Assembly (NCBI GenBank): GCA_030849065.1
Contig: JASAON010001501.1
Coordinates: 1 to 41,787, forward strand
Source: Jaenimonas drosophilae
Taxonomy: Eukaryota; Euglenozoa; Kinetoplastea; Trypanosomatida; Trypanosomatidae
Direction: 5' to 3'
DNA length: 41,787 bases
In this document: one piece after another, positions 1-8,553 of the stretch
How positions within the stretch are numbered: the first letter of the stretch is position 1
Layout: every line of letters begins with the position of its first letter
Made by a program: the position numbers and the translations under genes
The notes under the pieces: generated by a model
Told to the model about the DNA's origin: nothing
The model's input: the letters and a program-made list of their open reading frames with translations, nothing else
The model's database searches: none

Positions 1-1
1 T

Positions 2-181
2 TTTCATTTTATCGATTCTGGAGTACCAGAAGACATTTCGAAAACGTGTATTTCATTGGACTTCGGTTTCGAAAATGTCCACCCACCATCCCCATTCAGA
101 CAGCTGTCACCGCCAGGCGGATTGACATTGCTGAAGGATTGGCACCTAGTCGCAAGTAACACAGCATGTAATGGCCACTGA
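2..181 (+). CDS. Possible 3' end of an upstream gene (partial)
   Basis: The second forward frame is open from the window edge to a TGA at 179-181, giving 59 residues with no recognisable motif. It does not resemble the C-terminus of the glycosyltransferases downstream, which end in a conserved Trp-Gly-Leu/Met segment. The other two forward frames are also open for over 100 bases here, so openness alone is weak evidence. It could be the tail of a different gene or simply intergenic sequence. Confidence 0.22.
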   Translation, partial: FHFIDSGVPEDISKTCISLDFGFENVHPPSPFRQLSPPGGLTLLKDWHLVASNTACNGH

Positions 182-592
182 AAATTCCCTACAGGTAGCG
201 GAGCATGGAAAGGCGAGAGAGCACGCCGATCTGACACGACGGACTGGATACGTTCATGCGCTTTTCTCTTCTCGCCGTCACTGCACTCTAGGAACGGGAT
301 TATTCAGCCTAATTGGCAAAAGCGACATGCCTTGATTCTTGCGAGCTTCCATGAGCGCTCAATGCCCTCTGTTCAGTCAATTTTGAGCCCCATTTGTCGA
401 ACTGGCAACCCTTGATTTTCTGCTGAGACAAACGGGAGCGTTCTTTGCGTTGTATGATGCTAGGATACCTGCTTCTTTTGAATATTGTTGTAGTTGCAAT
501 TGCGAGCTAGTTAGCGTTCTTCCTTGTTAGGTAGGCTGGGTTTCTGTTTCATTGGGATAATTTGGTGGATACATTTATCTGTGCATGATCCG
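182..592 (+). other. Intergenic region, duplicated upstream of copies 1 and 2
   Basis: No credible gene is seen. From about 300 onward this stretch aligns with the spacer between copies 1 and 2 (about 2235-2505). Identity is moderate at first and nearly complete from about 476. Short pyrimidine tracts occur near 471-479 and 516-528, with an AG at 529-530 that could accept a spliced leader. Confidence 0.6.
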
Positions 593-2209
593 ATGGCCGC
601 AGACCGATGGGATCGTAAGAGGCTTTGGCGTTTTGCCGCAACAAAGTGGAAGGTGATTCTCCTGTTGTGCTGTGTGGCTACAATGTTGTTCGTACTGATT
701 GGTACGACGTTTCCACATGGTTCTTCTCCTCCAAGTGTCGTTATTGGTGTACCAGTGACGCACTGTAGAGGAGCCGACGTTGTAGATCCGCCGTGGACTC
801 CTCTCTACACGGAAAGGTCATTGCCAAAACTTTCGGACCTTGTAGTTCATCGTCAGAATAAGTCAGGGGGCGTGACAAAAGTGATCTTTCTTGCATTAGC
901 CGACGCCATCAACAATGGCGTTTGCCACAATATTGCGTCGGCCTACCTCTCTGGAGTTCCAGTGGGTATCATCGCATACGATGTGGTGGAGTTTCACTAT
1001 TTTCAAAAGGCTTTCTATGCTCTACGAGCTGCAGAGGATGCTGGCCTTGACGAGAATGACGTAGTTTTCTATATGGACAGCGACATCATGTTCACTGGAA
1101 TGGATCCGTTTGATTTGATTGACCGTTTCATCAACATGTCCCCCGAGAGTATGGATAAATTGAGCCCTGGTGCGGTGCGCAATGGAACAGCAATGGCCCC
1201 TTTTTATGTTTCAACGGAAGAGTTCTGCAGTGGGTGGCACACTTTGGGTCATGGAGATGTGTGCAAGATTATGTGGAGGGCAGTAAAAGGAATGTACAGG
1301 GCCTTTGCTGCAAATCATTCAGTTAGTGACGCCACATATGCAGACCGTTTTAATGAAACAAGCTACCCTATACAGTACATAAACAGCGGTGCAGTGTTGA
1401 CGCGTGTGTGGGCACTGCGAATGATAGACAAGCTCCTACAAACAGCCTGGAAGTCCGACCGTCAGAGTGTTGCTCTCTTGGTTCCTTTCACGCATTCCGC
1501 GGTAGGGGAGCAGGCATTTATCCATCTCCTATACTATGACTTGCTCCTTTTTGAGATTAATTCAAGAGTCACTGAAACGGATGAAAAAATAACATCTCAG
1601 TTCGGTCTTCCCGGTGGAATGATGGATGTAGACTACTTCCAAGAGATGAGTGTTCTGACTGGGGTGTCACAGCACCTTGTGGAAATAAATGTCCGCACTT
1701 GGACCGACAAGCTGAATAAACATGTGCGCAAGCTGGATGATGACACGTGGTTAATGATGGGTCCCAAAACAAAATCCAAAGTGCCCTTCAGCTCCTGCCC
1801 GGAGCAACAAGAAGCAGTGAAATTTGCTCGCTCAGCTATCAGTGTTGTTGGGCTTCCGCTGAGAGAACGAAACTTTTCGGTTGGTGGTGTTGAACTCAAG
1901 ACTCTGCTAGTGCCGCCGATGTACTCGAATGTTTGGCGACCACATGTCGGCCATGTCTATCCTATGCTTCGACATTACTCCGCTGATCACAAAGAGCAGA
2001 GAATGGGTACCGACGCACCAGTCATGGCATGGGGCTTACCGATTTTGCTGAACCGTGATGCGCGAAGAAATGCGTACAACCTTCTCCGCTCTGTGAAGAT
2101 TTTCACCCACACACCATTGGGTGTAAATGATTCGTCTGTTCGGACGCACAATTATGTTGATGTATGCCCTTTTATTTTTGACTCTTGGGGACTGTATGGT
2201 ATGAGTTAG
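593..2209 (+). CDS. Type II membrane glycosyltransferase-like protein, array copy 1
   Basis: This 538-residue protein has a short basic cytosolic tail, a membrane anchor at about residues 20-38 and a long lumenal domain, the layout of a Golgi or ER glycosyltransferase. The lumenal part has D162-S-D164, a DxD-type metal and nucleotide-sugar motif, followed by FTGMDPFD. It also has N264-S-G, E306-Q307 before a hydrophobic helix, and a conserved C-terminal SWGL. The order DxD, NSG, acidic-Gln resembles the glycosyltransferase domain of lysyl hydroxylase (PLOD)-type enzymes, but donor and acceptor are unknown. The start at 593 was chosen because the matching Met is conserved in copy 2; the open frame extends upstream to 524 only through a TTG. 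The body is closest to copy 3, while the anchor and 5' flank match copy 2. Confidence 0.85.
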   Translation: MAADRWDRKRLWRFAATKWKVILLLCCVATMLFVLIGTTFPHGSSPPSVVIGVPVTHCRGADVVDPPWTPLYTERSLPKLSDLVVHRQNKSGGVTKVIFLALADAINNGVCHNIASAYLSGVPVGIIAYDVVEFHYFQKAFYALRAAEDAGLDENDVVFYMDSDIMFTGMDPFDLIDRFINMSPESMDKLSPGAVRNGTAMAPFYVSTEEFCSGWHTLGHGDVCKIMWRAVKGMYRAFAANHSVSDATYADRFNETSYPIQYINSGAVLTRVWALRMIDKLLQTAWKSDRQSVALLVPFTHSAVGEQAFIHLLYYDLLLFEINSRVTETDEKITSQFGLPGGMMDVDYFQEMSVLTGVSQHLVEINVRTWTDKLNKHVRKLDDDTWLMMGPKTKSKVPFSSCPEQQEAVKFARSAISVVGLPLRERNFSVGGVELKTLLVPPMYSNVWRPHVGHVYPMLRHYSADHKEQRMGTDAPVMAWGLPILLNRDARRNAYNLLRSVKIFTHTPLGVNDSSVRTHNYVDVCPFIFDSWGLYGMS

Positions 2210-2505
2210 AGGCACAATGCCTTCAGTTGCAAATTTCACAGTAATTGTCAGAAGTGACATGCCTTTTTTCTTCTGAGCTTCTATGAACGCTCAGTGACCT
2301 CTGTTCTGTCAACTTGAGGCCCCATTTTTGGAAATGGCAACCCTTCATTTTCTGCTGAGACGAACTCGCGTTGTTTGAGGCTAGAATCCCTGCTTCTTTT
2401 GAATATTGTTGTAGTTGCAATTGCGAGCTAGTTAGCGTTCTTCCCTGTTAGGTAGGCTGGGTTTTTGTTTCATTGGGATAATTTGGTGGATACGTTGATC
2501 TGTGC
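2210..2505 (+). repeat. Duplicated spacer between copies 1 and 2
   Basis: This spacer repeats the flank upstream of copy 1. Positions 2396 to about 2630, which run into copy 2's membrane-anchor codons, match 476 to about 710 with only about ten differences. Positions 2235-2395 are more divergent. The repeat offset is about 1,920 bases, consistent with a tandem duplication or later gene conversion. Confidence 0.8.
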
Positions 2506-4080
2506 ATGAGTCCGATGGCCGGAGACCGATGGAATCGTAAGAGGCTTTGGCGTTTTGCCGCAACAAAGTGGAAGGTGATTGTCCTGTTGTGCTGTGTGGC
2601 TACAATGTTGTTCGTACTGATTGGTACGGTGTCTCCATTTTCTGGCGTCTCCAGCGAACAGTGTGAAGGTGCCGCCGTTATGGATGCGCCGTGGACGCCT
2701 CTCCACACGGAAAGTCAGTCGCCAAAACTTTCGGACCTTGTGGTGCATCGCCGGAACAAGGCAGGTGAAGTGGTCAAAGTCCTTTTTGTTGTCGCAAGTA
2801 GCAAGATTGAATCTTCTGTGTGCCGCAATGTTGCATCGGCATACATGTCGGGGTGTCCAGTTGTCTTGGTGGGGTTTGACACCAAGTTGGACTCACGGAA
2901 CCGAATGAAGTATGCGCTGAGTGCGGCAAAGGAAGCTGGATTGAGTGGAAAAGATGTGATTGTGCTAATGGATAGTGTTACGATGTTTACTGGAATGGAC
3001 CCGTTCAAATTCATTGATCGTTTCATTGACAAATCGCCCGCTACTGCTGATGCGTTGAAGGCTGCAGACGTGCGCAACGGTACCGCAATGGCACCGTTCT
3101 ACGTGGCAGCGCAGGAATGGTGCAGCAGCTCAATGTCTTCCCTGAATAATGGTGATCCATGCAAAAGTATGTGGCGTTCGTTGAAGAAGATGTTTTCTAC
3201 GTACTACGCGAATGTACTACTAGAGCAGAAGAACTACGCTTACAATGTGAACATTTTTAATGAGTCGAAGTACGCGACACAGTACATCGATAGCGGAGTT
3301 ACTGTGTCGCGCTTGTGGACGATGGAGGCAGTGAATGAAGAGTTTCATCGTGTTATTCGACAGCATGAAGAAGATGCTCGTGTGAGTGGTGTAGTGGCTG
3401 TCATCAATAGCCAAGTAGTTTTACAGCTTCTGTATTTCAACCACTTACTGGATGAGTTACCTTTCCAGACAACTGAGCAGCATGTTGTAGGAGCTAACAG
3501 AATGGCGATGGGAACGGTGGATCTTGATTACTTTCAGCATATTTGCTCTTTGAGATGGGGTCATCAAAACCTCGTGGAGCTTCATACCCGTCTGTGGGGA
3601 GAGCCGAATAACAATTCTCATGTGGACACCCATGACCGCCTGTCTCTGGGCAAGGACTGGTTTTACAACTGCACTTCACATGCGCAGTTGGCGCAGTTTA
3701 TTCGTCAATCCGTTGACTCCAAGAAGCTTCCCTCGAAAGAGCTCCACTTCTCTGTGGGAAACAAGCAGTACTCCAGCAGAGTGGTGCCACCAGTGTTCTC
3801 CCGTCAATACCAGGCCGACGTCGGCTATGTATATCCATTTTTGCGCCACTATCCCTTTGATGACGCTTCTCGTCAGATGGACAACGATGGAATATTCATG
3901 GCCTGGGGTATACCCATTTTGGTTGACGCCGAAGCACGTCGCAATGCTCATACCATGCTACGGTCAGTACGCATTGTTACCCACAGCCCTGAGAAGAGTC
4001 CATCAGTTCGCTCGCACGAGTACGCCGAAAACTGCGATTTTCCGTTCAAGTCGTGGGGTCTTCATCCAATTGATGCATGA
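2506..4080 (+). CDS. Glycosyltransferase-like protein, array copy 2, probable inactive paralog
   Basis: This 524-residue type II membrane protein has the same layout as copy 1 and an almost identical cytosolic tail and anchor. Met at 2506 or 2515 could be the start; 2515 matches copy 1. The lumenal domain keeps the family framework, including FTGMDPF, the VRNGTAMAPFY block and the C-terminal SWGL. Three likely active-site features differ from the other copies. DSD is D156-S-V158, NSG is D262-S-G, and the E/D before the conserved Gln is S302 before Q303. The reading frame is intact, so this is a conserved protein rather than a decayed pseudogene. If the motif reading is right, it is a pseudoenzyme or has changed substrate chemistry. 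Confidence 0.83.
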   Translation: MSPMAGDRWNRKRLWRFAATKWKVIVLLCCVATMLFVLIGTVSPFSGVSSEQCEGAAVMDAPWTPLHTESQSPKLSDLVVHRRNKAGEVVKVLFVVASSKIESSVCRNVASAYMSGCPVVLVGFDTKLDSRNRMKYALSAAKEAGLSGKDVIVLMDSVTMFTGMDPFKFIDRFIDKSPATADALKAADVRNGTAMAPFYVAAQEWCSSSMSSLNNGDPCKSMWRSLKKMFSTYYANVLLEQKNYAYNVNIFNESKYATQYIDSGVTVSRLWTMEAVNEEFHRVIRQHEEDARVSGVVAVINSQVVLQLLYFNHLLDELPFQTTEQHVVGANRMAMGTVDLDYFQHICSLRWGHQNLVELHTRLWGEPNNNSHVDTHDRLSLGKDWFYNCTSHAQLAQFIRQSVDSKKLPSKELHFSVGNKQYSSRVVPPVFSRQYQADVGYVYPFLRHYPFDDASRQMDNDGIFMAWGIPILVDAEARRNAHTMLRSVRIVTHSPEKSPSVRSHEYAENCDFPFKSWGLHPIDA

Positions 4081-4708
4081 GTGTTGCCACAGCTGTGATA
4101 ACTATTAGGGTTGTGTTCTTAGGTCTACGCTGAGCTCCCTCTCGGTAAGCCACTCTGTTCTTGCTCTCAGGTGATCCGATGGAAGTAGAGCACCGTGTTT
4201 TCCTTCTTTTGTACGCTGGTTGGGACGGAACGTGACAAGTGAATACAGTGCGATGTTTTTTTTACTCTTTCTTTCAGTGTTTTGGTATCTCCCCATTCAC
4301 TTTACATCCTAATCTCGTAGACCATGGGTGTTTGTGGCCGGCCTATCAATCAGTTCATGGTGAGTACTGTGGTGGTGGACTGGCCACCACTATAAGAGCA
4401 GTAGATGCTGAGAGTGTTGTGAGGGCTAAAGTGTGAGTTTCGCTGTTTTCTCAACTGCATTGACACAGGAACTGTGTATATGTGTGCTAGCTGGTAGTTG
4501 TTACATTGACGCTGATAATGGCTATTATTTATATGTCTATGTGCGCCACTAACTTCTTTCTGAAACAGGTTGTGACCGTGATCAACTGCAAACTGTGGTC
4601 TCACTTTAAATTTTAGCTAGTACACTTAGTTCACTCAACATTGCTGAGTATAGCGCGAGATCAGAGTGAAGAACTCGCAAATACTGCCACTTTAGTGGGC
4701 ATTAGCAT
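4081..4708 (+). other. Long intergenic spacer between copies 2 and 3
   Basis: No gene was recognised in this 628-base stretch. It holds a clear pyrimidine tract at 4255-4275 followed by an AG at 4276-4277, and a weaker one near 4550-4565. It is not visibly related to the copy 1-copy 2 spacer, so the duplication unit does not include it. The short open frames in it have no supporting features. Confidence 0.6.
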
Positions 4709-6301
4709 ATGCGGTCGATGAGAAGAAGATTTCGCCGTTCCTATGGCGTTCCCTTGCGCAATTATCTTCGAAAGCGGAAGCACTTTTGGACTATTTGTAC
4801 CTGCGTGCTTGTATTTCTCATTATTCTGTTGTGGGGATTGAGAAGCGCCAGAAACTCTAGTCCAAAATGCGAGGGTACGCGCGTAATAGATGAACCATGG
4901 ACGTCGTTACACCAAGCGGGTGCCGCACCGAAGCTGTCAGATCTTGTTGTTCATCGCAAGAATGCAGCTGGTGAAGTGACCAAGGTTTTATTTATGACAT
5001 TGTCAAACAAGATGAGTTCTGCTGTGTGCCACAACGTGGGGTCGGCGTATCTGTCTGGAGTTCCGATAGCAGTTGCGGCGTACGACATACCGTTTAGCTT
5101 TCAACACAAGATTGATTATGCGGAACAAGCTGCAGAAGATGCTGGCCTCCGTGAGAGTGATGTAGTGGTGTACATGGACAGTGATACTTTGTTCACTGGA
5201 ATGGATCCGTTTGACTTCATTGACCGCTTCATCAACACGTCACCGGATAGTTTGGAGAAGCTGAATGGTGGTGCGGTACGTAATGGCACAGCTATGGCGC
5301 CGTACTACACGTCAGCAGAGGAGTTTTGTAGCGCCTGGTCCACCATGGGTGACGGCTTACCGTGCAAAATGGCGTTCCGTTCGTTGAAGAAGTTGATGAC
5401 AGAGATGCACGCAAAGAACCTGCGTGAGACAAACAATTACTCCTACGATGTGAAACGGTTTGACGAAACTCAATATTCAGCGCAGTACATCAATAGCGGT
5501 GTGGTTGTGACGCGCTTGTGGGCATTGCGTATGGTCAATAAGGCAGTGAAAGCGGTCGTTGCGTCTGGGAGAGTAAGCGTCTCTGAGCAGATTCCTCTTA
5601 GTGCACCAAAGATTGAAGAGCAGTCGTGTATTCAGCTTCTTTATTACGATTTGTTACTCTTTGAACTCAACTCAGGGACCTTAGTTGGTAAACCAACCGT
5701 TGAATCCCATTATGGACTTCGTGGTGGAATGATTGACTTTGACTTTGTGCAGGAAATCAGTGTTCTTCCGTGGAGGGACATCAGCTCTCTAGAGTTGAGC
5801 CTTCGTAAATGGGGTACCGCATGGCGCCAGCGGGTGATGACTCAGGAAGAAGATTCACTGGCAGTTTGGGGAGAAATTACCTACGATCGATGCGCGTCAC
5901 ATGAGAGGATGGTCAAATTCTTACATCCGTATCTACGTAGCATGGGTGTACCGTCTAAGCAGCACAATTTTACTGTGGGTACCACTACCTATACTAGCAT
6001 TCTTACCCCTCCAATCTTTGCCCGACGCTATCAAGAAAGGGTTGGTCACGTCTACCCATTTGTCAGGCACTATCCCGCCGGAAAGCGGGAAGAGCGTATG
6101 TTCAAAGAGGGCCCATCCATGGCCTGGGGTGTTCCCATTTTGTTCGATGCTGCAGCACGTCGCAATGCGCATTCGATGCTACGGTCAGTACAGATCGTTA
6201 CTCACAGCCCTGGAAAGACGCCAACTGTTCGTGCTCACAACTTCACCGACATGTGCCCATTTCTCTTTTCTTCGTGGGGTCTTCACCCACTTGATGCGTG
6301 A
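4709..6301 (+). CDS. Type II membrane glycosyltransferase-like protein, array copy 3
   Basis: This 530-residue protein has a very basic N-terminal tail (about 26 residues, many Arg and Lys), a membrane anchor at about residues 27-45 and a lumenal catalytic-like domain. D157-S-D159 lies in the strongly conserved block ending FTGMDPFDFIDRFIN. The NSG motif follows in YINSG, then the EEQ pair and the LLYYDLLLFE helix. The C-terminus has the family's MAWGVPIL, RRNAHSMLRSV and SSWGLHPLDA segments. Several N-x-S/T sequons fit a lumenal location. All expected site residues are present, so it is probably active. Its tail is unrelated to copies 1 and 2 although the bodies are alike. Donor and acceptor cannot be told from sequence. 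Confidence 0.87.
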   Translation: MRSMRRRFRRSYGVPLRNYLRKRKHFWTICTCVLVFLIILLWGLRSARNSSPKCEGTRVIDEPWTSLHQAGAAPKLSDLVVHRKNAAGEVTKVLFMTLSNKMSSAVCHNVGSAYLSGVPIAVAAYDIPFSFQHKIDYAEQAAEDAGLRESDVVVYMDSDTLFTGMDPFDFIDRFINTSPDSLEKLNGGAVRNGTAMAPYYTSAEEFCSAWSTMGDGLPCKMAFRSLKKLMTEMHAKNLRETNNYSYDVKRFDETQYSAQYINSGVVVTRLWALRMVNKAVKAVVASGRVSVSEQIPLSAPKIEEQSCIQLLYYDLLLFELNSGTLVGKPTVESHYGLRGGMIDFDFVQEISVLPWRDISSLELSLRKWGTAWRQRVMTQEEDSLAVWGEITYDRCASHERMVKFLHPYLRSMGVPSKQHNFTVGTTTYTSILTPPIFARRYQERVGHVYPFVRHYPAGKREERMFKEGPSMAWGVPILFDAAARRNAHSMLRSVQIVTHSPGKTPTVRAHNFTDMCPFLFSSWGLHPLDA

Positions 6302-6473
6302 GCGACCGAAGTTGTGCGACTTCTTCTTCGTGTGGGTGTTCTTCCTTAACCCTGGATTGTCCATGAGTTTCAGTTGCCGCAAACATTTGTAAGATGCAAC
6401 TGCTGCCTTGCGCTTCCTTGGTCATACTTTTGCAATTAGTTCGGCGCACTTTCTCCAGCTTAGAGTTGGACGA

Positions 6474-8036
6474 ATGAAGCGGGCAGTTCGTGTGCATGTA
6501 CGAAAGTATCGTGCGACGCGACTTCTGCACTATAAATCACCAGCTGCTATAGTCGTCTTATTGTTTCTGCTGATTTCCACTCTACTACACTTCAAACCCA
6601 CCATTATAGGTACATCAACCTGCGGAAACTCTCCTCTCTTTATTGATTCACCGTGGGAGGCATCAAATGATGATGAAGCCATACCACCAAGATTGTCGGA
6701 TCTTGTTGTTCATCGCCGCAATGCAGCCGGAGAGGACGTGAAGGTACTGTTTGTTGCCGTAAGTACTAGAATTGACAACGCGGTTTGTCACAATGTTGCG
6801 TCTGCTTACCTTTCTGGCGTCCCCGTAGTCATTGTTGGCTATGATGTTGAATTTGCCTTTCGCTACAAAATGGATTTTGCACTGAGTGCTGCGCGGGAAG
6901 CTGGCCTAAGTGAGAAGGATGTAGTGGTGTACATGGACAGTGACTCAATGTTCACTGGAATGGATCCGTTTGACTTCATTGACCGCTTCATCAACTCTTC
7001 TCCTTCGAGTCTTGCGGAGCTTGACAGTCATGCAGTGCGCAATGGTACGGTGATGGCCCCATTCTATTTCTCCACGGAAGAGTATTGCAGCGCATGGAAT
7101 ACACTGGGTGTGGGAATGTCGTGCAAGGCCCTGTGGGGTGCGATGAATCGACTGCATACTCAAGTTCATCGACCCAATGTACAGAAGAAGCATCACACTG
7201 ACTACCGTGTGGACCAGTTCAATGCAACGAGGTACCCTACACCGTACGTTAACAGTGGAGCCGTTGTATCACGGTTTTGGTCATTGGAGCTTGTGAACAA
7301 CCGCTTCCAGCGAGTGGCTGATGAAACGGTGAGATTGGCCGAATCTCCTGAAACGGTTGACATTGATGATCAGTCTTTTCTGCAGTTGCTGTTGTTTGAG
7401 TTGTTGCTGGATGAAATGCGTCAAGCTGGCGTCCCTTCTTCCAGTGATAAGCTTCCTCTTGGTCTAATCAATTTGGATTACCACCAGCACATCAGCACAT
7501 CGCTGTGGAGGAGTTTGCACCTGGTGGAGTACAACTTACGTAAGTGGAGCCCAGCATTGTCGCAACATGTCCACAGTCCAGCAGAGGACGTGAACGCTGT
7601 GGTGTTGGGCGATCCTGACTATGATACGTGTGGTTCTCAGCGGGAGGTGGTGGACTTTGTACGACCTGTTTTGCGAAAGGTGCCGCTGCCGTTGAAGTGG
7701 CGGAACTTCACCGTGGGAAGCACTACTTTCAGAAGCGTTGTAACACCGCCATTGTTTTCGCGACGTCATCAGGAAAATGTTGGGTTTGCTTACCCGATAC
7801 TGCGCCACTTCCCAGCATCCACGAAGGCACAGCGCATGGACAACGCAGCGCCGTTCATGGCATGGGGTGTGCCCATATTGTTTGATGCTGAAGCTCGTAA
7901 CAACTCCCACTCGATGCTACGGTCAATCAATATTGTCACTCATAGTCCATGGAGGGTTCCGAGTGTTCGTACACACAAATTCCCTGACAAATGTACTTTT
8001 ATCTTCAGTACGTGGGGTATGCAGCATCTGAAATAG
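6474..8036 (+). CDS. Type II membrane glycosyltransferase-like protein, array copy 4
   Basis: This 520-residue protein has a basic tail, an anchor at about residues 26-43 and the family's lumenal domain. D155-S-D157, YVNSG and a DDQ triplet before the hydrophobic helix are all intact, as are MAWGVPIL and the C-terminal TWG. The DDQ form is the closest of the four to PLOD-type glycosyltransferases. Start 6474 is the first ATG in the frame and gives a tail like those of its neighbours; the frame continues upstream to 6408 through a TTG only. It is the most divergent intact copy and ends in HLK rather than the HPLDA or HPIDA of copies 3 and 2. Confidence 0.86.
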   Translation: MKRAVRVHVRKYRATRLLHYKSPAAIVVLLFLLISTLLHFKPTIIGTSTCGNSPLFIDSPWEASNDDEAIPPRLSDLVVHRRNAAGEDVKVLFVAVSTRIDNAVCHNVASAYLSGVPVVIVGYDVEFAFRYKMDFALSAAREAGLSEKDVVVYMDSDSMFTGMDPFDFIDRFINSSPSSLAELDSHAVRNGTVMAPFYFSTEEYCSAWNTLGVGMSCKALWGAMNRLHTQVHRPNVQKKHHTDYRVDQFNATRYPTPYVNSGAVVSRFWSLELVNNRFQRVADETVRLAESPETVDIDDQSFLQLLLFELLLDEMRQAGVPSSSDKLPLGLINLDYHQHISTSLWRSLHLVEYNLRKWSPALSQHVHSPAEDVNAVVLGDPDYDTCGSQREVVDFVRPVLRKVPLPLKWRNFTVGSTTFRSVVTPPLFSRRHQENVGFAYPILRHFPASTKAQRMDNAAPFMAWGVPILFDAEARNNSHSMLRSINIVTHSPWRVPSVRTHKFPDKCTFIFSTWGMQHLK

Positions 8037-8553
8037 TTATGAAGTTGTTGTTCCCCTCCTTGCTAATCATGAGTGCGAGGTGGGTGTGTTTATTTTAGCT
8101 GATTTTGTAATGTTTTTTATTTCACAAAAATGCATTTTTTTCTCTTTTGTGTGAGGTCGTGAAGGATCTTATGGTTCGATTGTGGTGATTGATGATGTGA
8201 CATGCAATCTCCGTGTTTGTGGTGGCGTTTGTTTTGGCAGAAATTCATTATGGTAAGGTGCGTCTTGTTGTTTACGTTATGCTCCGTGTAAGAGAGTGGT
8301 TGAATCATTGCATTGTCCATGATAGTGCTCAACGTTTCGATGTGTTCTTTCGATTCGGTTTGCATTGTGTGGAGAAGTGGAGCTGTGGTAGAACTTTGTG
8401 TTTTGTGCTTTAGTGTCGAAAGCAGTACTGATTCTGTTGTGTTAGACCTTCGTAGTTTGTGTGTTATATTTTCGTCATTGAGTGTGAAAGTGCTCTCTGT
8501 TTCTATACTACCTCTTAGTTCTTCTGTTAATCTCTAGCACGTTTGGAAGTAAC
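8037..8553 (+). other. T/G-rich intergenic region
   Basis: No gene was recognised in these 517 bases, which are unusually rich in T and G on the + strand. Pyrimidine-rich stretches occur near 8113-8154 and 8492-8535. The second directly precedes eIF2-alpha and is a good candidate splicing signal. The stretch separates the glycosyltransferase array from the housekeeping genes. Confidence 0.6.
8492..8537 (+). promoter_or_regulatory. Putative spliced-leader acceptor of eIF2-alpha
   Basis: A pyrimidine-rich tract ends in AG at 8536-8537, only 16 bases before the ATG. This is the usual arrangement for trans-splicing in kinetoplastids and supports the start at 8554. The actual site used is inferred. 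Confidence 0.5.

Noticed and set aside
4..237. 77-residue open frame on the minus strand
   Set aside because: It has no recognisable motif, no acceptor signal on that strand, and all other genes are on the + strand.
524..592. N-terminal extension of glycosyltransferase copy 1
   Set aside because: It opens with TTG and lies in the duplicated 5' flank. In copy 2 the conserved protein begins at the Met matching 593.
6408..6473. N-terminal extension of copy 4
   Set aside because: It opens with TTG and precedes a normal basic tail starting at ATG 6474. The other copies have tails of comparable length.
593..8036. Array as variant surface antigen or expression-site genes
   Set aside because: The proteins have type II topology and conserved DSD, NSG and acidic-Gln motifs, not a GPI signal or Cys-rich antigen pattern.
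8117..8553. Several short frames in the T/G-rich spacer
   Set aside because: They have unusual composition, no domain signal, and overlap the pyrimidine tracts that serve the eIF2-alpha gene.
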